NCBI GenBank assembly: GCA_963822595.1
Contig: CAWGIG010000006.1
Location: 1-52,425, forward strand
Direction of reading: 5' to 3'
DNA length: 52,425 nt
Origin: CAVRUH01 sp963822595
GTDB taxonomy: Bacteria > Chlamydiota > Chlamydiia > Chlamydiales > Waddliaceae
The notes beneath the pieces are model-generated. The model did not search any database, had not been told where the DNA came from, and saw only the letters and a list, made by a program, of their open reading frames with translations. This document shows, piece after piece, positions 36,334 to 45,894 of this stretch; the stretch's first letter is position 1; every line of letters begins with the position of its first letter. The translations under genes were made by a program, and so were the position numbers.

Positions 36334-37934
36334 ATGAATAATTCAAATCCAATACAAGAAGCCATCGAAAGAAGGCGTACCTTTGCTATCATCAGCCACC
36401 CCGATGCCGGCAAAACTACCCTCACCGAAAAACTCCTCCTTTACTCCGGAATGATCCAAACCGCTGGTATCGTCAAAGGCCGCAAAAACCGAAAAGCCGC
36501 CACCTCCGATTGGATGGCAATGGAACAAGAAAGAGGAATCTCCATCACCTCCTCCGCTATGCAATTCACCTATAAAGACACCATCATCAATGTTCTCGAC
36601 ACCCCTGGCCACGAAGACTTTTCTGAAGATACCTACAGAACCCTCACCGCCGCAGACTGCGCCATCATGGTCATCGACGCCTCAAAAGGAGTCGAAAAAC
36701 AAACCCGAAAGCTTTTTGAAGTCTGCCGCTTAAGAAAAATTCCCGTTCTTACATTCATCAATAAAATGGATATGCCCGGCCGCGATCCCCTCGATCTCAT
36801 GAACGAAGTTGAAAATGTCCTTCAAATTCACTCTTACGCTATGAATTGGCCCATCGGAACAGGCAAAGAATTCCAAGGCGTCCTCGACAGAAACACCCAA
36901 GAATGCGTTTTCTTTACAAAAGTATCCGCCGGCGGTGCCCAAAAAGCCGATATTGCCCGCTATCCTCTCCAAAGCGAAGAAGCCAAAAATAAGATGGGCA
37001 ACGAACTCTATCAACAGCTCATAGAAGAATCCGAACTCTTGGAAATATCCGGAAACCCTTTTACTCTCGAACATTTTCTCTCGGGAGATGTCACCCCTGT
37101 ATTTTTTGCATCTGCCCTGACTAATTTTGGCGTGGAACCCTTCTTTGATGCCTTTATTCACCTCGCTCCCTGCCCTCATGGACGCCCCGCGACTGCTGCA
37201 GATGGAACAGAATTTATCGTCGACCCGGTCACCACCCCCTTCAGCGGTTACGTTTTTAAACTTCAAGCAAACATGGATAAAAGACACCGCGACAGCATGG
37301 CCTTCATTCGCGATATGCTCTGGACGATTCGAGCGCGACACGGTTGTTAAGAATCAACGTCTCGGCAAAGAAATCCGGATGGCACGTTCCTATGGATTAG
37401 TAGCTGGTCAAAGAGAGACTCTGGATATTGCCTATCCAGGCGATGTGATCGGAGTCAATCAACCCCTCCATTTTTGCTATCGGGGATACTCTGTCGATGA
37501 CAGGTGGATTCCAGTACAAACCGCTGCCTCAATTCCAGCCCGAAATTTTTGCGAAACTCTTCCCAAGCGATGTAGGAAAAAGAAAATCCTTCGATAAAGG
37601 TATCGTGCAATTGAGTGATGAAGGAGCCATACAGCTGCTAAAATCTCTCCAAAGAGAGGGAGATCTCATATTTGCCGCCGTCGGAAGACTGCAATTTGAA
37701 GTCATGCAATATCGTTTGAAGAACGAATACGGAGTCGAAACAGTTCTCACTCCACTTCCCTATCAATGCAGCGCTTGGGTTATCGGTGACATTAAGACAT
37801 TTAAGAACTCCTCTACTTCGATTATCGTCGAGGATAGACAAGGTCGCAATATGGTCCTTTTTGAAAGCACCTGGGATAAACAATATAACATCCGTCAAAA
37901 TCCTAATCATGAACTCGTCGACGTCAGCGTATAG
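36334..37934 (+). pseudogene. prfC: Peptide chain release factor 3, interrupted by two frameshifts
   Basis: RF3 is the GTPase that removes RF1/RF2 from the ribosome after termination. The G domain is complete: SHPDAGKTTLTEKLL (P-loop), the RGISITSS switch region, DTPGHEDFSEDTYR, and NKMD. The frame breaks near 37312, right after MDKRHRDSMAFIR, and continues one frame over as ICSGRFERD...LDIAYPGDVIGVN. A second break near 37460 leads to NPSIFAIGDTLSMTGG and a normal C-terminal domain (KGIVQLSDEGAIQ, GRLQFEVMQYRLKNEY) to the stop at 37934. Each break equals one extra base and neither lies in a homopolymer, so they look like real indels more than base-calling slips. Everything else is well conserved, so the damage is recent. 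The truncated product (338 residues) would keep only the G domain and part of domain II. Stop lies 7 bases from the convergent giant gene. Confidence 0.85.
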
Positions 37935-37941
37935 ATACGCC

Positions 37942-40900
37942 TTAATGCTTAATATTAAATAACCCCTCTAACACCCTAGCGATATCCGATTTTGCGCCTG
38001 AGAGATTTGGACTTTCCGGAAGACGCTTAATATCTGCTTCAGCATTAACCTTAACTTTTAAAGCATCACACTTTTGTTGATTGACGGGAATAAATTGTAA
38101 GATTTTATCCATGTCCTTGATGATATCCACAAGGACTTTGAAATAAAATTGTTGAAAGGAAAGATTTTTAAGTGCCCTCTGCATGAAAATCTGTCTAATT
38201 TTCTCACCGTGTTGTAAGAAATAAGAGACTTTAACAATAAATGAAAGGGAATCCCATTTGTCAATTCTTTCCATAGGTGTATTAGAAATACAGGGCTCCA
38301 TCAGTCTTACGTAGTCGCGGACATATTTATCTTTAGAAGCATTGGAAAACAAAGCATCCATAAATAAAATCAGATTAAAATATTTACTTTCAAACTCAAT
38401 GTAAACATTGCTCTTTTGGAGAAGCTGCGTTGAAGGGAGCTTCATAATAAGATTAACATACTCTATTAGAGCTTCACATACTTTAAAATCGGAAAAAAGA
38501 CCTAGGTTTGCAAAGATGACATTATAAAACTGATTTAAAAATTCCCTAGATTCATTCAGATCTTCAAGAGAGGTCGAGACGAGAGATTCGAAGTTTTGAA
38601 AATCCTCCAAAAATAATTCGCTGTTCTTATGTTCTTTGAATCTTTCGATTAATCGATTTAAATAGGCAAAGAAAATGCAGTTTAGCTTAACGTTTAATTC
38701 AGGATCAGGAACGTTTTGAACATTTGTCGATCCTGCATTAATCATTATACTATGAGATAAAAATCTTACTTTTTTCCCAACATTATCCAAATTCGTGATG
38801 GCCTTATTTAGGATAGCATCCTCCTTGCATCCAAGACTGATTAGACGATAATAAGCATCCACACAGCTTCTTGCTTTATGCTCTTCACTTAAAGAGCTTG
38901 AAAACTCTTCCAGGTATTTTAAGCTCGGAAGAAGTTCTAATGTCATTGTCGTCTGGAGATTCTCTTCAACCAAACAATATAGCCACTTATTTTCCTTACA
39001 ATAATTTTCCTTTAATATTACGATGAAGGACTGAACCCATTCATTTGCAAACGTTGGATTTATCCGTGATAGTTTCTCATTAAATTCCATTAATTCAATA
39101 ATGAAATGGAGAATATTTACACTTATTGTACTTAAATAATTGGCCTTTGGAGCAATATTCAAACACCTTTTGAGTTGCACCTGAATTTGTTTCATGCACA
39201 TAAGAGTGTCAGGATCATCCTCCGATTTTTTAAAAATAGCTCGAGCAGCGTATAACCACTGATATCTTAAGGAAATCTCATTATCTAGAGAATCTTCTTC
39301 TATGAGTGGTTTCAACTGCAATAAGGCTTTTTTATCATTACCTAATTTTTCGAGTTTTTCGGAGTATCTTCTAGCACCTAAAATATCTTCAAATAAAGCA
39401 TCGAGTCCTGCATCGGAAAATATAGTGGCCCACGAATCGCATGGAACAAAGGAATGGCAACAAAAAAGGACCGCCATTTCTTTAAGAAAAGTTTTATCAG
39501 TCGGAAGAGCTTTTTTAGACCAAGTCTCGTACCCAAAAAGAATAACCTCCATGAGCTTAAGAGTATGTTGAGGATACTTTTTATACTTCTCTACTAACGG
39601 AGCGAATATATAAACGTTCAAAAAACCAATAAAGCAATGAAAATAAAGAGGTATTGAGTTTGCGACCAAACACACATTAAAATCAATCAATTCAAAGGGA
39701 ACTTTTTTCAATTTTTCTAAATTAATTTCATTTTCTTGAAGAAAGGGAATCTCATTTGATTTTTCGTATGATCCCTTGAGATGACTGTTGATTTGTTCTC
39801 TAGTCATTTCAAAACAGTCTGCATCTGGCTTATAATCGCATAAATATGAAAACAATTGTGGAAGAACTGTGGGTAGTTTTTTTAAATCCATGTTTGCCAA
39901 GATAGCCTGAATAAAGCATGTATTTGCATCATGGAGTCTATCCGGAAAAAGAAAGAGAAAGGATACAACCCCCTGCTGCAATAGTTGGCTGGCCAAACGA
40001 AGATTATTTTCATTCGGGTATTTACAAAGGAACTTAATCGCCACAGTAATTGCATAGGCAGAATCTTTGGGGGTGCAAAGATGAAAACCAAAAACTGTAC
40101 CTTTCAAGGCTATAGAACAACTATAAGCTTTAATTTTTCTCTGGACTTCTTTTTGAGCCATCTGCTCATTTATATGAAAATTGGAGTAACTATTTATAAA
40201 AAGTGAAGAACAGCACGCATTTTTCCACCCATTCAACATAGGAGCGAATTTGACCATTAATTCAGAAATGATGATTAACAAGGAATGGATCGTATGTTCC
40301 TTAGCTTCATATGGATCGGATTTATTTTGATCAATACTTCTTGCAAAATCCTGAAAAAAATAATCTGTTAAAAGCCTTGCTGTATTAATATCCGCGTGCA
40401 TAATCGCAGGGTTATACATCAAGAGCGTCAAAGTGGATCGTAGATAGGGATGTTTGACAAACGTATCGATCACTCTCATAAAGGCACGAAGCACCTCGGA
40501 ATTATAGAGCGTCTGTGATTGAATGCACGTAATGACGTTTGCTACATAAATATAAAAAAGATCGGCAGCAGAACCATTGCCCTTTAGAATTCGGAAGGAA
40601 TGAACATTCTCATTTTCATTTCTAAACAATTTGAACTCTTTCAGTTCTGCTTGCAGATGCTTATCGATATATGTAAAAATCACAGGGAATTTTTCAATGT
40701 ATTTTAGCGAAGTTTCTTTTAATGGAAACTTTGCTGACCAGGCTCCAATCAGAAGCGCGTTTAAATAGTCTTTTCTCTCGCTATCCTTAAGCTTCTGTAC
40801 AATTTTATCTATTTGCGGAATGCAATCTGAAAAATGAAACCAAGATGTAACCATTGAGGTAGGAATCCATTCAATGACTTCAAGAGTATCTAGCGCCCTT

Positions 40901-43900
40901 AAAGCACAAAGAAAATTGGATTCTTCGGCACTTGAAGCCATTGACTTTATCAGTTTACCCGCTCTTTCTATCAATGTATTGTTCTTGATTAGGCACTCTA
41001 ATATAACCTTCTTTTCTGCTACAGAGAGGATAGCTTCATTTTCAATGAATACCAACAAAATCTGTTGCAAAGTGGGCGAAAGATTTATCTCTTGGAGATC
41101 AAACATCCTTAGCATTTTAAGAATCCAAAACTTTTGCTTCTCTTTACCTTCGGTTAAAACAAAACTGCACATCAAATGAAAAATTTTATAGTCAAAATCA
41201 TTTAGGGGCTCTTCAGAAGCTGCTTTTTTAAAATTCAATCGATAATATTCATAAAGAAAAAGGACAGATTGTAATGATTGACTAGCGATTTGTCCCTCTT
41301 GCTGACAATCGATTAAGCGGTGCATCATCTGCATAATCTCTTCTGCCGTCGGTTTTAATATTGAGAGATCATCTTGAGAAATATTTTCATCACAATCCAG
41401 TTTCCAATAGATTTCTCGTGCTAAACGAGAATTTTTCTTCATTTCAGATTTTACGAAATGGAGCAACATCATTTGTGTGTAATTATTTATAGGATATTCG
41501 ACGATTTTTGAAATAAGATGAAGCAGACTTTCAGAAAACTTTGCGGAGCAATGTTCTACAAGCCATTTAAGAAGAAAATAGTGAGGCGCATTGGGATTTC
41601 GATTCAGAATTTGATATCCTGAGTTCCATAAATCCATTTTTTCAAATTTTTTGGATTTAAGAAGGGCATCCCAAAGTTTATAGGCGTTTTCGGGATTTAA
41701 TTTTGAAGTTAGATCTATAAGATATTTGAGTACATGTTCTTCAAGGTTTTCACACTTTCCAAGATTGTCTTGAGCAAATTTTTGCACTTTTGCAGCGTCT
41801 ACTTGAAGGGTTTGTGCGCATCTCAATAGTTTTATAGCTGAGAATGCGTCTATACGATCTGCTTGAGCAACGATTTCCCATTGCTCTTGAATACGTTCTG
41901 AAACGAGCCGGCATCCTAATAATATCACACAACGATTATCTAAATCTTTTACTTTGCTGATCAAGCGGCAATAGATGTCGGGAGAGATCTTTTCCAACTC
42001 CTCAGCTTTTGCTTTGTTTAATAGATAAATCACCCACTCAGGATATCCATGAATAAGTTTTAAGAGTTGTTCTCTTGACGGAAGTTGTTCGGGATCGGCT
42101 AAATCCTTAACTATTTTCCAAATGGATCCGGCCGCGTTCATATCACCCTGAGGGTTCGTTAAGATATTTTTCGCCAAATTTGCAAGAGGTTTCATTAGGG
42201 ATAACTTTTTATGCTTAGATGAATCAAAGTATTTTGTAAACACCTTTGCGCCGGTTGTTCCATTACTCTCCAATTTAATACAAGTCTCGATCATAATTTG
42301 TATTAATTCAAAATCGGCCTCTTCCAATATCTCCAAAATGAATTCTATCCCATTGATTTGGGTGGCTAATCTTTTAAATACTGGAAGACACCCTTGGGGA
42401 TTGATTAACAAGCAATCGGTCATGACCGGTTTTTTGATATCTTCTAAAAGTTTATCGGTTGTTTTCTCGAGATAAAACTTTTGAACCATTTTTACCCAGC
42501 AAGCTGTAAAGGAATGATTTTGTGGTTTTAAAGAACGAAACAAGGATGAATACCAGGAGAGCGAAATTAAACTGAGGTTTGTGAGAATATTCTCTGGGGT
42601 TTTTGCATTGTTGATCACTTTTTCCCATTCTAAAGGATGTTCCGAAGGATCAAGTAATCTTAAAGTCTCTGATTCGGCTTTTGTTTCCTTCCAATTTTTT
42701 AGTATCCTGATAATCATAGATGTTCTCAGCATAGGCGGAACAACGATGGTTTTTAACGTATCTTGAACGGAATTATGTTTGTGGGCATTTTGTATGATCT
42801 GTTGGCATTTTACTAGTATTTCACCGTTAAAATTTGCTGCTCTTAATAAGGTATCAGGCCAATCTGCCCCTTGTGCAAGATATTCGTTGGCTACTTTTTG
42901 CCATAACTTCGAATCTTTGATATCACAAGTTTGCAAAAGATTTGCTTTGTCGCTAGGATCGAGAGGTTTTGAAAGAAGATGTTCACAAAGATCTTTTTGA
43001 TCCTCTTGTGAGCCTACAAATCTTTTGAATAAAATATAATCTTTAATCCAAACCGGTTTAAACAATTGCTTATTTAAGATAATATGTTGACTTACCTCTT
43101 GTATATATGCAGGGGAAGTAAATTTTACATTATCCTTTCTTAAGATCCATTGGCAGGCATCTTTTTTATCATGAAGGATGATTTTGAGAAGAACGCCTTC
43201 ACTTATTTCAGGATCGAATATCTTAAGCAGCTGAGTCATTTCCAAAAACAAATCAGCAGTAATGTCCATTTCATTCATCAAGGCTACAACATGAAATCTA
43301 GCTTTGTCTTTAGCCTTAGAAAGCTCTATCCACTTTTCATCTGAGATAGATGGAAAGGGGGTGCAAGCCTGATATAACAAATAACTGTCACACCCCTTAA
43401 GAGCAAGATTGGCAAAAAATGCGCGGTACCCTTCCGGGGGATCTATTTTTTTAACGCGAAGAGATTTTACCAATCCTGATGTAGCGGTAAAGGCGCCTGA
43501 AGAAATGCATTTATCGACTATCTTCCAGCATAATTTATTGCGTAAAGCAGGATCATGAAAATAGTGATTTAATACAAGTTGAAAAATTGCCCCAAGAACG
43601 ACAGGATCTGTGTTTGACTCGATTTCAGTAAACGCTAAAGGTGATGTATTAATGAGGGTTTCATCGTGCTTTTTCAAGTTAGTGAACGAAAGAAATTTCT
43701 TTCTGATTTCAGAAGGATCAAAAGGGACAGGAAATAGATTCCGATATTTTTGATGCGTGTTCTTCTCATCAAACCTTCTTTGAAGGATAGGTCTATCGAA
43801 CCATAATGAATGAATGATGGCTCTCATTTTTTCCCACTGTTGCAAAGTGGCGGAACTTATAAAAGTCAGACATCCTGGAAAATCACATCGAACAAGAAGA

Positions 43901-45183
43901 TCTCTTTTTCCAAAAGTCCCACGGAAGCGAATGCGCAGCGTCCATTCTCCTTCATGCCACACAAATTTGACTTCGAACGGATTTTGCCATGCGTCGTATA
44001 TTGCTAAATAGGCAACACATTCGATCAATTTATGGATGGCGGCTATATCTGAACCTTTTTCTTGCATCGCATGAAATATTGCTTTAATGAAGGGGGAAGA
44101 GGAGGCGTTTACTTCTTTGTTTGCAACCTCTCTAAGCAGATCTTTTGATTCGGGAGAATGAAATAGGATTAATCGCTGAACGCTGAGTAGCAATAAATCA
44201 TGAGCTAAGGGAAAGAGACGATCATGATTGGCTTGGTGTTTATCAAATTGGGTTTTAAAGGTCGTTTTTGTTTTTTCAATTTTTGATTTCCACGCTTTAA
44301 AAATTGGACCCTCTGAGGGAATTCGAGTATATTTTCCCTTTGAAATTTGCCATAAGTGCCTCAAGAGAGAACGAAAACCATCGGTGGCATTATTTTCATA
44401 GACCCCTAAAGCTTGACCCTTCCATAATTTCCAGGGATCATTACTTACAAAGGCAATGCGGTCGTTGTTTAGATCTGAATTGAGAATATCGATTTTTAGA
44501 TCATCAATATTGGAGGAGCTCTCTGCGTCGAGTTCTTTGTAAACGACGATGTCCAAAGCATTTTTTTCTTTTTCTCCAATGTAGATAATTAATACTTTTC
44601 CGTAGAAGAGATCGGTACGATATTTTGTAATGCTCTTTTGCAGCACTTCCAAAGAGAAATTTTCGTTTACTTTGATTCTTAAGTCAACATCGGCAAAGGA
44701 AAATACTTTATGCGATATTTTTCGGCTGATTTTGGCAAAAAGTAAGCTTTTTTGTGCGGTATTATCAGGAAAATTTCTTAAAAAGACATCGAGAGATTCT
44801 CGAAAGAGGGGTTGTCCTGCGATGAAAACTGAAGAGCTTCCGACAATATATTCGGCCTCAATGAAATGCATTCCAATGGAGGATTCAAATTCTTTAATCC
44901 AATCATTAACTGTTTTCCCCAAAACATAATAGGGATTGCCCCCTTTTTGGGGAATTCCGAGGATATCTCGCATGCGAAAAGCAATTCTTGCATCTTCGAC
45001 ATTGAGCGGAAAGGACTGCGGTAAGAGAGGAGGAATGGACCGAACTGCATTTTCAAAAATATTCAATAAGATTGTGCTTCGGGAAATAGGTGATTCTACA
45101 GGGGCTCTATCGCAGCCCTGAACTTTGATATCCCAACGGGTAGAATCGGGCCATTTTCCTGTAAAAACGAAAGTATGTTGCAT
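37942..45183 (-). CDS. Giant paralog 3: nucleotidyltransferase-like domain plus the longest helical region
   Basis: 2413 residues; ATG 45183, with no clear ribosome site. N-terminal blocks match the two paralogs: FPLNVEDARIAFRMRDILGI; KTVNDWIKEF; YIVGSSSVFIAG (GSS 115-117); FSFADVDLRIKV (D165, D167); ALDIVVYKELD (D211); DPWKLWKGQALGVYEN; ECVAYLAIYDAWQNPFEVKF (about 386-405); RFRGTFGKRDLLV. Residues from about 450 to the end are predicted helical without membrane segments. Colinear similarity to paralog 1 continues at least through LLKSKKFEKMDLWNSGYQIL, which pairs with LKNSERMPLEKLWKSGLDIL. All three candidate catalytic Asp are present. No function can be assigned. It lies convergent to prfC and on the same strand as paralog 2. 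Confidence 0.75.
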   Translation of the reverse strand: MQHTFVFTGKWPDSTRWDIKVQGCDRAPVESPISRSTILLNIFENAVRSIPPLLPQSFPLNVEDARIAFRMRDILGIPQKGGNPYYVLGKTVNDWIKEFESSIGMHFIEAEYIVGSSSVFIAGQPLFRESLDVFLRNFPDNTAQKSLLFAKISRKISHKVFSFADVDLRIKVNENFSLEVLQKSITKYRTDLFYGKVLIIYIGEKEKNALDIVVYKELDAESSSNIDDLKIDILNSDLNNDRIAFVSNDPWKLWKGQALGVYENNATDGFRSLLRHLWQISKGKYTRIPSEGPIFKAWKSKIEKTKTTFKTQFDKHQANHDRLFPLAHDLLLLSVQRLILFHSPESKDLLREVANKEVNASSSPFIKAIFHAMQEKGSDIAAIHKLIECVAYLAIYDAWQNPFEVKFVWHEGEWTLRIRFRGTFGKRDLLVRCDFPGCLTFISSATLQQWEKMRAIIHSLWFDRPILQRRFDEKNTHQKYRNLFPVPFDPSEIRKKFLSFTNLKKHDETLINTSPLAFTEIESNTDPVVLGAIFQLVLNHYFHDPALRNKLCWKIVDKCISSGAFTATSGLVKSLRVKKIDPPEGYRAFFANLALKGCDSYLLYQACTPFPSISDEKWIELSKAKDKARFHVVALMNEMDITADLFLEMTQLLKIFDPEISEGVLLKIILHDKKDACQWILRKDNVKFTSPAYIQEVSQHIILNKQLFKPVWIKDYILFKRFVGSQEDQKDLCEHLLSKPLDPSDKANLLQTCDIKDSKLWQKVANEYLAQGADWPDTLLRAANFNGEILVKCQQIIQNAHKHNSVQDTLKTIVVPPMLRTSMIIRILKNWKETKAESETLRLLDPSEHPLEWEKVINNAKTPENILTNLSLISLSWYSSLFRSLKPQNHSFTACWVKMVQKFYLEKTTDKLLEDIKKPVMTDCLLINPQGCLPVFKRLATQINGIEFILEILEEADFELIQIMIETCIKLESNGTTGAKVFTKYFDSSKHKKLSLMKPLANLAKNILTNPQGDMNAAGSIWKIVKDLADPEQLPSREQLLKLIHGYPEWVIYLLNKAKAEELEKISPDIYCRLISKVKDLDNRCVILLGCRLVSERIQEQWEIVAQADRIDAFSAIKLLRCAQTLQVDAAKVQKFAQDNLGKCENLEEHVLKYLIDLTSKLNPENAYKLWDALLKSKKFEKMDLWNSGYQILNRNPNAPHYFLLKWLVEHCSAKFSESLLHLISKIVEYPINNYTQMMLLHFVKSEMKKNSRLAREIYWKLDCDENISQDDLSILKPTAEEIMQMMHRLIDCQQEGQIASQSLQSVLFLYEYYRLNFKKAASEEPLNDFDYKIFHLMCSFVLTEGKEKQKFWILKMLRMFDLQEINLSPTLQQILLVFIENEAILSVAEKKVILECLIKNNTLIERAGKLIKSMASSAEESNFLCALRALDTLEVIEWIPTSMVTSWFHFSDCIPQIDKIVQKLKDSERKDYLNALLIGAWSAKFPLKETSLKYIEKFPVIFTYIDKHLQAELKEFKLFRNENENVHSFRILKGNGSAADLFYIYVANVITCIQSQTLYNSEVLRAFMRVIDTFVKHPYLRSTLTLLMYNPAIMHADINTARLLTDYFFQDFARSIDQNKSDPYEAKEHTIHSLLIIISELMVKFAPMLNGWKNACCSSLFINSYSNFHINEQMAQKEVQRKIKAYSCSIALKGTVFGFHLCTPKDSAYAITVAIKFLCKYPNENNLRLASQLLQQGVVSFLFLFPDRLHDANTCFIQAILANMDLKKLPTVLPQLFSYLCDYKPDADCFEMTREQINSHLKGSYEKSNEIPFLQENEINLEKLKKVPFELIDFNVCLVANSIPLYFHCFIGFLNVYIFAPLVEKYKKYPQHTLKLMEVILFGYETWSKKALPTDKTFLKEMAVLFCCHSFVPCDSWATIFSDAGLDALFEDILGARRYSEKLEKLGNDKKALLQLKPLIEEDSLDNEISLRYQWLYAARAIFKKSEDDPDTLMCMKQIQVQLKRCLNIAPKANYLSTISVNILHFIIELMEFNEKLSRINPTFANEWVQSFIVILKENYCKENKWLYCLVEENLQTTMTLELLPSLKYLEEFSSSLSEEHKARSCVDAYYRLISLGCKEDAILNKAITNLDNVGKKVRFLSHSIMINAGSTNVQNVPDPELNVKLNCIFFAYLNRLIERFKEHKNSELFLEDFQNFESLVSTSLEDLNESREFLNQFYNVIFANLGLFSDFKVCEALIEYVNLIMKLPSTQLLQKSNVYIEFESKYFNLILFMDALFSNASKDKYVRDYVRLMEPCISNTPMERIDKWDSLSFIVKVSYFLQHGEKIRQIFMQRALKNLSFQQFYFKVLVDIIKDMDKILQFIPVNQQKCDALKVKVNAEADIKRLPESPNLSGAKSDIARVLEGLFNIKH

Positions 45184-45315
45184 TTCAAATCGTTGATCTT
45201 TTGGGAGATATAATATAATACCGGCGAATTATATTCCTCATACTTTTGTACACTTGCCAATTTTTGATATTTATTAAATCTTTTAACATAGAAACAGTTC
45301 CTTACCAAATGAGTT

Positions 45316-45480
45316 TATACTGAAGTGAACTCAAAAATCGGTATTTGGGGCACTTGAAAGCTCCCGCGGTTCAACGATCGCAAGTGCCCTAATATTAAAC
45401 AATATAAGGGCACTTGCGATCGTTGAACCCCGGGGCTTTGAAGTGCCCCAAATACCGATTTTTGAGCTCACTTCAGTATA
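45316..45480. mobile_element. MITE-like palindromic element, copy 1 (full length)
   Basis: 165 bases, almost wholly two complementary arms of about 75 bases (TATACTGAAGTGAACTCAAA at the left, its complement at the right end CTTCAGTATA) around an AT-rich core (AATATTAAACAATAT). TA dinucleotides at both tips suit insertion at TA sites, as with IS630/Tc1-type elements. It fills most of the 399-base gap between giant paralog 3 and hipB; nothing else but the hipBA control region is seen there. Confidence 0.85.
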
Positions 45481-45532
45481 GTTGTCTTAGACCGTGCGAA
45501 CGTGATCGAATAATTCTTTTCCTTACAATTCT

Positions 45533-45579
45533 ATATGTGATAACATATCAAATAGGCAAATAAATATAGAATAACATAT
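45533..45579 (+). promoter_or_regulatory. Candidate hipBA operator sites
   Basis: ATATGT-GATA-ACATAT (45533-45548) is a perfect inverted repeat. The half ATAACATAT occurs again at 45571-45579, ending three bases before the hipB start. Paired sites of this kind are where HipB-type antitoxins bind to repress their own operon. No ribosome site precedes ATG 45583. Confidence 0.5.
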
Positions 45580-45582
45580 AAA

Positions 45583-45894
45583 ATGAATTATTCCATACAA
45601 TACATTGCAGCGGCCATTAAAGCTGCGCGAAAGGAAAAGGGGTTAAGCCAACAGGAGCTTAGTAGCAAAACTAAAATTCCTCAAAGCCACCTTTCGCTTA
45701 TAGAAAATGGGAAAGTCAATCTAGAAGCCTCGAGTCTTATAGAAATAGTTCGCGCGCTTGGTTGGGAAGTAATGATTGTCCCAAGAAATCTAGTCCCCGT
45801 TATCGAAGCCCTTCAACGTCAATCCAAAGAAGGCGAAGAGCCAATACCACTTTATCAAATTGATCCGGAGGATCTTGATGAAACAGCCGATTGA
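45583..45894 (+). CDS. hipB: HipB-like antitoxin, XRE-family DNA-binding protein
   Basis: 103 residues. The XRE helix-turn-helix spans about 7-62: IKAARKEKGLSQQELSSKT, IPQSHLSLIENGKVNLEASS. It is followed by a short basic strand (WEVMIVPRN) and an acidic tail (PEDLDETAD). HipB binds operators upstream of its own gene and neutralises HipA by direct contact. The gene overlaps the HipA start by 17 bases, which indicates translational coupling, and candidate operators lie upstream at 45533-45579. Confidence 0.9.
   Translation: MNYSIQYIAAAIKAARKEKGLSQQELSSKTKIPQSHLSLIENGKVNLEASSLIEIVRALGWEVMIVPRNLVPVIEALQRQSKEGEEPIPLYQIDPEDLDETAD

Noticed and set aside
36730..37341. A 203-codon minus-strand open frame across prfC
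   Set aside because: Antisense to the conserved RF3 sequence; a by-product of its codon bias.
36334..37934. Programmed ribosomal frameshifting as the explanation for the split prfC
   Set aside because: No slippery heptamer or known RF2-like stop context at either break; two shifts would be needed and RF3 is not known to use this.
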